Origin: Nemertoderma westbladi
Lineage: Eukaryota > Xenacoelomorpha > Nemertodermatida > Nemertodermatidae
Assembly (NCBI GenBank): GCA_032718475.1
Contig: JAUCBJ010006247.1
Span: 23,945 to 87,944 of the forward strand
Direction: 5' to 3'
DNA length: 64,000 bases
Position 1 is the stretch's first letter. Every line of letters begins with the position of its first letter. Below are positions 37,554-48,910 of this stretch, one piece after another. The notes beneath the pieces are model-generated. The model saw only the letters and a list, made by a program, of their open reading frames with translations, ran no database searches and was not told the DNA's origin. The position numbers were made by a program, and so were the translations under genes.

Positions 37554-39362
37554 AAATTTGTCGCACGTACAATAAGTTAAAAGATAATTATACCGGAAGC
37601 AGTGATTACTCAGGTTCGATCCTTGGTTAAGTCAGTTAAATTTTCGTGTAATTATTAATAATATATGCCATTATTTTCGGTGTGGTGATCAATCTTGGGG
37701 GGTTAGAGTGGCACCCTTTCTTGTAGGTTATTGCCAAGAGAGAAAGAGAAGAGCCTTCGGATTTCCTCGAATGTTTAGTGTTTCACTTTCACCTATAAAT
37801 TTACTTTTTTTTATTTCTTTTAAAGTTACCAATTTACAAATTTATTACCCATTTAAATTACACAACATATATACTACGGAAGAGGGAGAACTATGCATTT
37901 TTTAATAGCGTATTCCAAACAAGCACACCAGGCACCAGTTTGAGTAGATTTTTTTTATATAATCTTTACGTATCTCCAGGATCAGAAAGTGTAATTTAAA
38001 TTTATTGCCCTATTTCCATCACCGCATTGCTTCATACACCACGCGTCAACCCAGGATGTATTATATATCATCACAATTTTCTAGTTGAGAGCCAATAATA
38101 GTATATTTTTATATTATATTAATGATGTTATCTGCCTTGTAGTTAGTTAGTTGTATAACCGTATAGGGGCCGTATACTCTATCGATCACACACCCCATCC
38201 AACCCTCTAATAACCCCTTTATTTTTATCCCGATACTGCGGTTGCCTATAATGGCTCATTGTTGCATCGATTTTTCGAGTGGGCTTTGTGCTATATGACT
38301 GCCCGAGTAAAGCCTAAGTAAATGGCCACGTCAATAATCAAGTCATAATGAGTTGTGTCGTAGCTGAATTACTGCGCCAGTTCCCTCTATCTGTCGCAGC
38401 TATATGCTGTATATCAGAGAAGAGACGCGGATGGAACTGAAATTGTTTTATATGTATATATATATATATATCTATATATATATCGAGCATTTATATTTTT
38501 TAGTGATCTTTATGCTTTTGTGTCAATTATTTTCTATTTTAGGCAGCGTTCAAACTTACTGAGCCACTATAAGCCGCGTTTTAAATTAGACCCTCACCAA
38601 TTAGAGTCTTAAATTTACATGACAGGTTTAATTAGGGTTTAGCCTGACTGACTAACCTTAACCATATAATAAACCAAATCCAGGTCAAATTGTCTGAAAT
38701 AAACTACCGGCGGACAGGTATTGAAATGCATTATCGTACCGGTACCGGAACTCAGGTATATATCTAAAATGTAGGTTAGAACTGGAGATTTGAAACCAAA
38801 TACGGAGGTTTGGTTTCCTCGGCAGTTAGGGTCCAGCATGGACTCCCATTTAAGAATACTGGTACTACTGCTGCCATAAATAATCGAATCTTGAGATTCC
38901 GTTTTATTCTAGGGGACTTCTAAATCATGGAGTGATTATTCAATGCTGCCCAGCCCATGCCTTCCCCTTACGTGTCCTGACTTTCGGATCCGTGATCCCC
39001 CCAAGTAGCAGGAGTCATCCACCAACATGCTCAAGCATGCCATCGCTGGAGCTTATTCCTTTACTATCAAACATTTCTTGAGGGCTGTCAAGGTCATAAT
39101 TTTGGTCTTCTTGGAGTTTACAAAAAGTGAAAAAGACCAACACTAGAAGCAACCTGCTACAATGAGGAGCCTTTGGGCTCCCTTTAGTGATTCTGACAGT
39201 ACCCCTAAGTCATCAGCAATGTCTAGATCAGTAATGTACTTTGCTGGATTCCCTATACTACTTGTGCCAGTAGGGTGTGTTACCCATCAACCTATCTTTA
39301 TTAAGATGGTCTAAGGACATGCATAGAACATAATTAACCACAATTATTAATAAGAATAAGTA
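37554..39362. other. Non-coding stretch
   Basis: About 1.8 kb with no supportable gene. There is a (TA)n tract at about 38452-38484. Frames of 60-66 codons are at chance level. Confidence 0.5.
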
Positions 39363-39637
39363 AAAAAAGTAAAGTAAATTTTCTTCGGCCGCTAGGCCAG
39401 GGATTACGCACAAAGTTTGACGACTTATTTCCCGTGCGGTCCCCCCAGAACTTTACTCCCCAGAGGAAACTCAAGTACTCATTTAGGTACCACTTAAGGA
39501 TGCAAGGCAGAGATGCGCCCTGCTGGTTCCTTTGAAGCATTCGTGCCGAAACGAAAACTGCCCTGGTCCATGTGAGGATCGAACCCACGACCCACGGGAG
39601 ATGTGAATTCAATGCAACCACTACACCAAGGTGGAAC
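39363..39637 (-). mobile_element. tRNA-derived SINE, family S1, copy 2
   Basis: On the minus strand it runs from GTTCCACCTTGGTGTAGTGG (A box) through GGTTCGATCCTCACATGG (B box). The body contains AACTGCCCTGGTCC-type, TGCATCCTTAAGTGG and CCTCTGGGGAGTAAAG segments in complement, and the element ends in the ACTTTACTTTTTTTA tail. It is very similar to the copy at 61291 but inverted. Confidence 0.85.
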
Positions 39638-40348
39638 GGTGCAAGTGTGTCGCCTTGAAAGACTCCCCATAAGACTTTGAATGGATCTGTGTCACCATCA
39701 GCACTAGCCACTGACACAAATGTGGTTGAACCATCGTAGTCATCTGATAGCTACAATAATTTCCTTATAGGAATCCCATATGCTGTCAGTATGCTAAACA
39801 TGCGTGATCGGGAGACTGAGGCGAATGCCTTAAAGAAGTCAACAGAGATAATATCCAGACGTCTGTCTTTCTTTATTGATAGCTCTACAAGTATAATGTC
39901 TGTCTGATAACTCGTTAACACTAGGCCAATGTGAACTATATTTAAGTGACTATAGTCGTTGCACCTGGCGAAATTGTAGCTCCAGTTGTTTCAAATATAA
40001 TAAAAAGTCATTAACTACAAGGATGACATGGGTTTTAGAGATATATTCTTACCTCATCCAGTTGTTGTTCAAACGGTTCACCAACGATGCAATCCAATTT
40101 ACCTTTTATGGAAACGTTGGTTTCCAAATTGTTTACGGGGCAATACTGTTTAAGCTGGATATAGGTAGGGCCTTACCTGTTCGAATTGTAAAAGTGTTTA
40201 AATTGTTATAGTGTGACCTGTTTACGGTGACAGAATAATAACGCGTTTGAGAGATGCAAGGTTGGTTGTATGTGCCATCAGTATCTCACTCTAGGACGGT
40301 TGAAAATTTAAAAATGTTTCGGTAGGAATTTCAACCTATTAATTGATG

Positions 40349-40838
40349 CGCCCATATGAAGAATACCAGGTTTTCACTTTGCGGTTGAATTTATATTTAA
40401 ATTTAAAGAAGAATTTATATATTTTTTAACAAACCTACATCTTTTATAGCGGTTATTTCTATCTTATAACCTGTATATACTAATTCGTTTATTGTTTTGG
40501 TTAGTTTTAGCCCTTCTGTAACTTGGGTTTTTCGTGAAAATCTGGTATTCTTCACATGAGGGCAAACGGCCCATGTGAAGAATGCGGACTTTGTGCCGTA
40601 ATATTTCACTTTGCAGTTACCCCCATGTGAAGAATACCAGGTTTTCACCAAAAACAGAAGGGGCTGAATCTAACCAAAACAATAAACAAATTAGTATATG
40701 TACAGGTTATAAGACAGAAATAAGCGCTATAAAACACTTAATGAAGATAAATTTAAAAAAAATAAAAAATCTTCATATATAAAATTCCAATGAAAAGTCG
40801 ACCGAAAAGTTAAATCCTGATATTCTTCACATGGGCGG
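40349..40838. mobile_element. MITEs with CCCATGTGAAGAATACCAG ends, copy B (two units)
   Basis: Two adjacent inverted units. The first (40349-40560) starts GCCCATATGAAGAATACCAGG and ends with the inverted motif CTGGTATTCTTCACATG. The second (40569-40838) starts GGCCCATGTGAAGAATG and ends TTCTTCACATGGGC. Both contain the CTAACCAAAACAATAAAC core. Confidence 0.8.
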
Positions 40839-40966
40839 AAATATAACAAGTATATACCTATATATATATATGTATATATATACCTATAACTGGTATACCT
40901 ATACATACATGGGCCAATTGATTAAAAGATTAAACTGCTCCTTTCCCTTTTAATTCACTTGTCCGG

Positions 40967-41700
40967 ACACGAGTACCCGTACACGAGTTGACTGGACACG
41001 AGTACCTGGACTCGCGTTGACTGGACACGAGTACCTGGACTCGCGTTGACTGGACACGAGTACCTGGACTCGAGTTGACTGGACACGAGTACCTGGACTC
41101 GAGTTGACTGGACACGAGTACCTGGACTCGAGTTGACTGGACACGAGTACCTGGACTCGAGTTGACTGGACACGAGTGAGTACCTGGACTCGAGTTGACT
41201 GGATACGAGTACCTGGACTCGCGTTGACTGGACACGAGTACCTGGACTCGAGTTGACTGGACACGAGTACCTGGACTCGAGTTGACTGGACACGAGTACC
41301 TGGACTCGAGTTGACTGGACACGAGTACCTGGACTCGAGTTGACTGGACACGAGTACCTGGACTCGAGTTGACTGGACACGAGTACCTGGACTCGAGTTG
41401 ACTGGACACGAGTACCTGGACTCGAGTTGACTGGACACGAGTACCTGGACTCGAGTTGACTGGACACGAGTACTTGGACTCGAGTTGACTGGACACGAGT
41501 ACCTGGACTCGAGTTGACTGGACACGAGTACCTTGACTCGAGTTGACCGGCACGAGTACCTGGACTCGAGTGGACTGGACACGAGTACCTGGAACTCGAG
41601 TTGACTGGACACGAGTACCTTGACTCGAGTTGACTGGACACGAGTACCTGGAACTCGAGTTAACTGGACACGAGTACCTGGACTCGAGTTGACTGGACAC
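40967..41700. repeat. 29-bp tandem array, ~25 copies
   Basis: The unit combines CTGGACACGAGTACCTGG and ACTCGAGTTGA. ACTCGAGT is palindromic, and some units have ACTCGCGT instead. Degenerate units continue to about 41760. Because 29 is not a multiple of three and the minus-strand unit has no stop in any frame, all three minus frames are open for 220-256 codons; these are not genes. The array is flanked on both sides by pieces of the CTAACCAAAACAATAAAC/CTGCTCCTTTCCCTT motif. Confidence 0.95.
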
Positions 41701-41764
41701 CAGATATCCGGATTCTGAGTTATCCTGACACGACCTGTCCGGCGACGAGTTGTCCGGAAACGAT

Positions 41765-42366
41765 CAGACAGGTCCGGACAGGTACTAATTCGTTGATTGA
41801 TTTGGTTTGATTCAGTATACCATACTTCCTGCTGTTATATTTCACTTTGCAGTTTACTCCCATGTGAACAATACCATATTCTCACTAATAACCCCGGTTA
41901 CAGAAGGGCTGAATCTTACCAAAATAATAAACAAATTAGTATATCTAAGGTTAAAGATAGAAATAAGCGCTTTAATACAGTTAATATGGAGAAATTAAAA
42001 AAAATACAAATTCTTCATTTATAAAATTCCAGTAAAAAAGTTGACCGAAAACTTAAAAACGCCCATGTGAAAAATACCAGGTCACTTTTCGGTCGACTTT
42101 TTATTGGAATTTTATATATGAAGATTTTTTATTTTTTTTCAATTTATCTTTATTAAGTGTTTTATAGCGCTAATTTCTGTCTTATAACCTGTACATATAC
42201 TAATTCGTCTATTGTTTTGGTTAGATTCAGCCCTTCTGTAACCTGTGTTTTGGGTGAAAACCTGGTATTCTTCACACGGGGGTAACTGCAAAGTGAAATT
42301 TAACGGCAGAAAGTCTGGTGTTCTTCACATGGGCCGTGAAAAACTTAGTATTTTTCACATGGGCTA
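41765..42366. mobile_element. MITE pair with CCCATGTGAAGAATACCAG ends, copy C
   Basis: An inverted pair of the same unit as at 37014. It has a diverged left half, a central GCCCATGTGAAAAATACCAGG at 42061, and a right half ending GTTCTTCACATGGGCC near 42344. An extra partial terminus, TTTTTCACATGGGC, follows at 42353. The left half starts at the edge of the 29-bp array with CTAATTCGTTGATTGATTTG, which belongs to the interior of the unit. Confidence 0.75.
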
Positions 42367-44845
42367 ATAACTAAATATAGTGAAGTTAGTTTTTATCTGT
42401 GGTGTGTGCTTTGTAATTGTTATAATTGTTATTGCTACATAGACGACATTAGTTTTACTCAGCATATCATAAAGTATGACTTGACTATACCATCAATAAT
42501 ACGCATTTATATTATTCATCCATGGCTATATGACGACGATTATTTTATGTTCTTTGTTGAGTTGCTAAGCTGCAAGGAATGAAGTTACTCCCTCTTTCCA
42601 ACCTAGTCATCACCACCCCCCTACTTTTCAGCCTTCCCTGGCATTCACTGTTGCCTTGGTAGAACTTATTATTATTCCATTCAGTAAGTCTTGCTCCCCC
42701 CCCCCCCCCCCCCCCCCCACACATAGTTCCTATATACCACAGTATTGTGTAGACGCGTAGATAGTTAGTCCCGCTCCAAATTGCTCCGCTTGCTACACAA
42801 CGCGCAGCTCTGTTCGATAAGATTGCGGTCTCGTTAGAGCTACCTATTGCGGGCCGCGAGCCAATCAGAAACGTTGCATCTGGCGTTCTCCCACTCCGTT
42901 AGCAGTGGGTATGGGGGTAAGCAGTCCCAACCCCAGTGCGTTTGCTTCTGTGAATTTAATTTAATTGCAAGTGGTCAAGGAAGCCCGCAGCGCATAGCAA
43001 AAGCCCTTTGCTTCTTATCCTATATATTTTATACTTGATTAATATTGCTTTTGTTTTGTGTACAATTTCTTATCTTTGTAATATTTGCGTTTTGTTTGGA
43101 AATAACAGGTGAGTTTTTCGAGGGTGCTTACACATAAAGGCGGGGAGGTCTTTAGAGGACACCCGCTCGTCACCCACCCATCATGGGAAGGGCGACACAT
43201 GTTCAATGTGCGTGTATCACTGGTTGAGTGGAGCAGGTGCAGGTTTTAGACATGCTTATTGACCAGTATTGCCTAGCAAGTGTTTGACATTTGTGCACAC
43301 CGCATCGCATATCCGCAACACAATACACAATGCTTCCCGCAATGTATTGTGCGAACAGATTGCCTCACATCTGGTACAATACTTGTATCTTGTCTTGCTC
43401 ATTTGCTGGTGTTGAATCGGATATCACACCAGTTGAAATCGAGCTGATGCGAACATATGTTGTATTTCTATCACCAACAACTTCTGAGATTATTCGTTTA
43501 GTTTCTTTGCGGACTTGTTGCCGGCAATTCCAATTTATAATAGAAGTTAAACTGGATCATCCGATGACCAATTCGAAAGAACTTTATAGAGATAATTAAT
43601 TTTTATGGTATATTTAATTTATGTTGGTATACGTCTGAAATAATTACCTGCGTAGTTCCACCGTCATGTAGCGCTATCATCGTTGCCCTAGCGAACGCCT
43701 AGGTGGGATTTGCATAGGGCATAGGTCCCCATTCAGTCGGTGTCCTCCCTCGGGTATGATAACGATTGGCCTACCCCAGCACAAAACCTTTTACTCCATG
43801 CTCCATATATATCGTTTTTTCTTCGCGATCCTGGGTGGGCTCAGGTGCTTGTATGTGAAATTATCATTTCCTGCAGTGACGGTAATTGATACTCCATACG
43901 AATAAAGGCGGCGGGCGGGCCCAAATTTATTAGCGCCTTAGTCGCAAACTTGGGTGAGTAAGTTGCTTCCCATGCTTCGCTTACTGAACAATTCCAAACT
44001 ATTCCACGCCGTGTGTGTGGGGCTTATACTGCACAACGCACCATAGAATAGCTGAAGCTACATTGTCTTGATAAGAAAACATAATTTTGTTGCGCTATTT
44101 AAATTTATCGACAGCGATCTGGTGAAATTCTCGTAATGTTGCAATTTAATCAATCACTTAGAAACTAGACTTCTGGAACAAACCTTGAGAATCGCTTATC
44201 CATTGTTCTAGCGACTATCGTCGGTCATATTGTTTACACTACAGTTCTGTTGTTGTTGTAGTAACTTCATTTAATTGTTAAGTTCAAGTTCATCAACATT
44301 CATAAACATTATAATATATTGAAGCGTACAGAACGCGGATAAGTTGACATTATGGCAAAATCTACGAAATACCAGGTGCTTACAAGCAAAAATTAATTTG
44401 TGCAAAGTGCTCTTGACTCTCGTTTATTGTTTTGGTTAGAATAGAATGTCGCTGTGACCTTCTCGTTCTCCTTATTATAACATGTTAATTAGACGAGATT
44501 TGACTTCGTCAACACCCCCCCCCCCCCCCCCCACCCCCTTCTCATATTACTCATTGCGAAATGCAGGTACATTTCCAGGTTCAATGTTTGTACTTTATTA
44601 TAAAATGTACTGCAGAAACAAACGTTCGTAAACGAACTTGTTTTGGGGTTGTGAAATTTTTTTTTTTTCAGATGTTAATGTTTTGGACTTTTGGTATTAT
44701 TTTTATAAATTATGTACTAAATATATAATATGTATAAATAATATACTAATTATGTTGGTTTTTTGTAATTTCCAGGTGTCTTTTGAGGATAACTCTTGAG
44801 TTTTGGCTTCCCTTATGCATTACCTCTACCACTATATTCTTTTAG
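42367..44845 (+). other. Non-coding region upstream of the first visible E-protein exon
   Basis: No coding exon is supported here. A CCAAT box (CCAATCAG at 42861) lies in a GC-richer patch. A GTGAG donor-like site follows GAAATAACAG at about 43108, so an alternative 5' exon is possible but unproven. A 102-codon frame (43291-43599) shows no domain. C23 lies at 42696-42718 and a C run at about 44514-44532. Confidence 0.4.
44422..44532. mobile_element. Recurrent GTTTTGGTTAG motif element, copy with poly-C
   Basis: TTTATTGTTTTGGTTAGAAT is followed by GTCGCTGTGACC, CTCCTTATTATAAC, GACGAGATTTGAC and then a C run. The same order of segments, inverted, lies at 57511-57605 next to a G run. This makes them two copies of one short element. 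It has no coding capacity. Confidence 0.55.
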
Positions 44846-44924
44846 AATTCTGGAACAGCGATGTTAAGCTACTCTTACCAAAGTCCCCACTCCCCCATGC
44901 CATTGACGACGTCTCCCGAATTTT
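44846..44924 (+). CDS. E-protein gene, exon 'a'
   Basis: The acceptor TTCTTTTAG precedes NSGTAMLSYSYQSPHSPMPL and TTSPEF, and the donor is GTAAGT. The 79-nt exon ends in phase 1. Vertebrate TCF12 has GKPGTAYYSFSATSS in the corresponding region upstream of the VYAPSP exon, which supports the placement. The short length and Ser/Pro/Tyr-rich composition are typical of the disordered part between the two activation domains of E-proteins. On this exon alone the assignment would be weak. The matching phase with the next small exon, and the order along the locus, raise it. Confidence 0.55.
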
Positions 44925-45080
44925 GTAAGTAAACGGACAAAATATCATTTTATGAGATAATATGTTACCTGTAATTATTGTTGATAAAGAATTATATTAA
45001 ATAGTCGGCTGACCCCAGGCAACGTATGCCCAACAACTAGGGGTTGTTATTTCTATTATTGGTTTATTTACGCAACTTTT

Positions 45081-45081
<1 letters not shown>

Positions 45082-45118
<37 letters not shown>
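45082..45118. repeat. C37 homopolymer in an E-protein intron
   Basis: Thirty-seven consecutive C, then ACCCCCCCTCC. It lies 42 bp upstream of the acceptor of a 29-nt exon. It is the longest of many C/G runs in the window. Confidence 0.9.
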
Positions 45119-45160
45119 ACCCCCCCTCCTCCGTAATTATGAATTTGAATTGTATTTCAG

Positions 45161-45189
45161 GTGGTGATTTCCAAGTTGTCAAGATGGAG
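45161..45189 (+). CDS. E-protein gene, 29-nt micro-exon 'b'
   Basis: The acceptor TGTATTTCAG and donor GTTAGT bound 29 nt. Completing the codon left by exon 'a', it reads CGDFQVVKME and ends in phase 0. In vertebrate TCF12 a similarly short stretch containing KKVRKV sits before the VYAPSP exon. The support is splice signals, phase and position; the sequence is too short for homology to decide. Confidence 0.45.
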
Positions 45190-45647
45190 GTTAGTGCTAT
45201 CTACAATGTTTCTATAGTGAATATTATGTTTTTGTTTTCATCTTTAGTCTTAAACTTAAATGTAGTGTACTGTGTGGAAAGTTAGCCCTCCTGGTGCTGC
45301 TGATCTTCTGTGCGGATATACAATTTCGTATATATTATAATAATGAAGTTAATTTGATAATAATCTCTTACAATTTTGTAATTTACATATTATCAATGTA
45401 TGACAAAATGTCTTGATTGCCTTTTTGATTATTCAGTACCAAACCGTAGGTATTTCAGATAGAGAGAGAAGGGGGGGGGGGGGGGGGGGGGGCTGGGCGC
45501 AATCAAAATCAAGGGGAAAATTAACGCAAACAGCTATGTTTATACTCTCATACATAAACTGTAACCTGCAACCTGCTCCTTTCCCTTAATTGATTATTAA
45601 TTAATTTGACGATATATGTGGGGTCGTTCATAAAGGGCGTCCGAGAA
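45190..45647. other. E-protein intron sequence with G22 run and leader motif
   Basis: This intron segment contains 22 consecutive G (45471-45492). Shortly before the 69-bp array it has AACCTGCTCCTTTCCCTTAA (45567-45587), one copy of the recurrent motif described in the findings. Confidence 0.6.
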
Positions 45648-46872
45648 AATCTCGGATTTATGGACCCCACTATATGGGTGGACCGGATATCTTTGTTTTT
45701 GTTTAGTTACAGCTGGAATCTCGGATTTATGGACCCCACTATATGGGTGGACCGGATATCTTTGTTTTTGTTTAGTTACAGCTGGAATCTCGGATTTATG
45801 GACCCCACTATATGGGTGGACCGGATATCTTTGTTTTTGTTTAGTTACAGCTGGAATCTCGGATTTATGGACCCCACTATATGGGTGGACCGGATATCTT
45901 TGTTTTTGTTTAGTTACAGCTGGAATCTCGGATTTATGGACCCCACTATATGGGTGGACCGGATATCTTTGTTTTTGTTTAGTTACAGCTGGAATCTCGG
46001 ATTTATGGACCCCACTATATGGGTGGACCGGATATCTTTGTTTTTGTTTAGTTACAGCTGGAATCTCGGATTTATGGACCCCACTATATGGGTGGACCGG
46101 ATATCTTTGTTTTTGTTTAGTTACAGCTGGAATCTCGGATTTATGGACCCCACTATATGGGTGGACCGGATATCTTTGTTTTTGTTTAGTTACAGCTGGA
46201 ATCTCGGATTTATGGACCCCACTATATGGGTGGACCGGATATCTTTGTTTTTGTTTAGTTACAGCTGGAATCTCGGATTTATGGACCCCACTATATGGGT
46301 GGACCGGATATCTTTGTTTTTGTTTAGTTACATATGTTTGTTTTTGTTTAGTTACAGCTGGAATCTCGGATTTATGGACCCCACTATATGGGTGGACCGG
46401 ATATCTTTGTTTTTGTTTAGTTACATATGTTTGTTTTTGTTTAGTTACAGCTGGAATCTCGGATTTATGGACCCCACTATATGGGTGGACCGGATATCTT
46501 TGTTTTTGTTTAGTTACAGCTGGAATCTCGGATTTATGGACCCCACTATATGGGTGGACCGGATATCTTTGTTTTTGTTTAGTTACAGCTGGAATCTCGG
46601 ATTTATGGACCCCACTATATGGGTGGACCGGATATCTTTGTTTTTGTTTAGTTACAGCTGGAATCTCGGATTTATGGACCCCACTATATGGGTGGACCGG
46701 ATATCTTTGTTTTTGTTTAGTTACAGCTGGAATCTCGGATTTATGGACCCCACTATATGGGTGGACCGGATATCTTTGTTTTTGTTTAGTTACAGCTGGA
46801 ATCTCGGATTTATGGACCCCGCTATATGGGTGGACCGGATATCTTTGTTTTTGTTTAGTTACAGCTGGAATC
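45648..46872. repeat. 69-bp tandem array, 17 nearly identical copies
   Basis: The unit starts AATCTCGGATTTATGGACCC, continues CACTATATGGGTGGACC, and ends GTTTAGTTACAGCTGG. Seventeen units are present. Two near 46330 and 46430 carry the same 24-bp insertion beginning CATATGTTTG. Only one substitution (CCGCTATATG in the last unit) is apparent, so the array is young or strongly homogenised. The unit is a multiple of three and lacks stops on both strands, so open frames of 428 (plus) and 434 (minus) codons cross it. Neither has a start context or composition that argues for a gene. Confidence 0.97.
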
Positions 46873-48599
46873 ATAATTGGTTTAATGTATAATTTAGACA
46901 ATGTAATACATTTTAACTTTGATAATTTGGAATTTAAATGGACAGCGGAAATGGTATTAAAAATAGAACAATATTATACAATTTATTTAGTAATAATAAT
47001 AATATATTTAAATTGATTGCATGTCTGTATTGATATAGAATGATTTTAGAAACATATTTTATTCGAAAATTGAATTATTATGTAACGGAAAACATGATGT
47101 ACAAAATGTATAACTTTATACGGCGGGTGAGATTCCAGCAGCGTCCATCGGACACAACGGACACTATAAGTTAGGTCCGTTACCTACTGGTACATATACC
47201 ACTTACTATGTATGTTTATATATCATGAATCATATAGTACAGAAGTATGTAATAATACCATGGTTCTACTTAAATAGACGCTATTCCAATAGCGTCGTCT
47301 ACCAGTATTTATGTTCTTCCGTTATTTCCCGTTATAACACAAATTACCGTTGCCAATATTAAAACATTAGTATAAGTAAATTAGCAAAATTACATTCATA
47401 AAGTCTTTGGGCTCACACTATCGAAGTGAAGAAAGCTTTCCTGGTTGTCTATTATAGTACTCCTATCTTCCCGTTGTCCATCGGTCCATTTATATTGGTT
47501 GTCCCGTGTCCGTTATTGCTGTTATCCTGTGGCCCTCAATGCTATGCTGTCAACAAATTTATTTTGCAAATATCCATAAATGCCGCGTTCTAATAATTAA
47601 TAATGCATTATATAGCATAATTAAATATAAACCGACTATTATTAAGTAATATTAATGGTCTATCTGGCTTGGACTACACTAATGACTGATGCTTTGTACA
47701 TGGGCCACCTGTTGTCCTCTGAAGAACACAGCCAATTGTTTATTCATTTTGTAGTGCTTGTTGATTAGTATGCAGTTACGGTCGTTGGCTTATTAAACAT
47801 ACAATATTGCCGTTATTATTTAGCGTCATAAAAAACCCTTTACAGTAAAGTAAAGAAACATCACCTTAGCAATCAATAGTCGCACAAACTCTTCTATTTA
47901 TTGTATTTTTGTTATTTACTTTCTTTGAATTCAGTTTCTATTTATCGCAACAAATCTTTGAAATCATCAAATATATTTCAAATTAATCAATAATTTTAAT
48001 ACATTTTCGCCCCAAACAGAATTCCGTTTATTAATTGCCTAAATACATTTTTATCTGAAAAATTCTCTTTCACTTAGTTAAATTTTTATAAAATCGGTGA
48101 AATAAATTAATACTTGCTTTCAGTAGTTGCTACGGAAACAAGTGAAGGAAAGTGTTTCACTTATTGTACGAGTACGACACCCGTGTTTCTCTTACAAGTT
48201 GATAGGACATAAATTCGTTAGATTTACAATTTATTTATTTATTTATTTTTAAAGTTTTTATGTAATTAGTTTAATTTAAATGTAAAAATAATCATTTGAT
48301 AAAGATGATTACCATAATTAATAAATTATTATCAATCACTACAGAAATATTTAATAAAAATAACAAATTATTCAATGCCTGCTATGGTGCACGCCATGCT
48401 CAATAATCATAAATAAATTACCCAATCGAATTGATGAAATATTCCAACAATTTAATTGTCCTTTTATTTTACTTTGGAGCGCGAGTCTCTTCAGCAGGAA
48501 GAATCTGCGTCTGTTAGTACTGCATTGTTTAGTTGATAACTAAATAATATGATTTATTGCGTGGCAATTTTTATCGTTAAAGCGGACCTTTTGTGTTTT
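46873..48599. other. AT-rich E-protein intron sequence
   Basis: About 1.7 kb of AT-rich sequence. No exon, repeat array or RNA gene is recognised. Confidence 0.5.
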
Positions 48600-48910
48600 A
48601 GGTTCGGGGTAGTACATGCGGTTGGGTGCAATCTTCGCCCGCGTACAACCTTCGCCCAATAAGATTTGTTTTAGTAACCATTTTAGTAACAAATTGAGGG
48701 AAAGGAGCAGATTACAGAGACGGCTTTTTCTAACCAAAATTATAGACGATGTTGTTACCAATTGAGGGAAAGGACCAGGTTACAGAGACGGCTTTTTCTA
48801 ACCAAAACAAGAATTGTTTATTGGGCGAAGATTGCCCGCGGGCGAAGGTTTCCGCCGGGCGATAGTTGCTCGTTTTGAGGGCGAAGATTGGACGCGGGCG
48901 AAGTTTGCTG
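48600..48910. repeat. GGGCGAAGATTG repeats with two copies of the GTTACAG/CTAACC motif
   Basis: TTGGGCGAAGATTGCCCGCG, GGGCGAAGGTTTCCGCC, GGGCGATAGTTGC, GGGCGAAGATTGGACGCG and GGGCGAAGTTTGC follow one another (48830-48910). Inverted copies (CAATCTTCGCCCGCG, CAACCTTCGCCCAA) lie at 48630-48660. Between them are two direct copies of AATTGAGGGAAAGGAGCAG followed by TTACAGAGACGGCTTTTTC and CTAACCAAAA (48692-48745 and 48759-48810). Confidence 0.7.

Noticed and set aside
40930-41700. Three overlapping minus-strand frames of 220-256 codons
   Set aside because: The 29-bp unit has no stop in any minus-strand frame, so all three are open. None has coding character.
43291-43599. 102-codon plus-strand frame as an E-protein exon
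   Set aside because: Its sequence does not resemble any E-protein segment and it lacks fitting splice sites.
36397-44845. N-terminal activation-domain exon of the E-protein (LSDLLDFS-type)
   Set aside because: I looked for it between the satellite and exon 'a' and found no matching coding segment; it may lie further upstream or outside the window.
45597-46901. Opposed frames of 428 and 434 codons
   Set aside because: They come from the 69-bp array, a multiple of three without stops; both strands being open argues against either being a gene.
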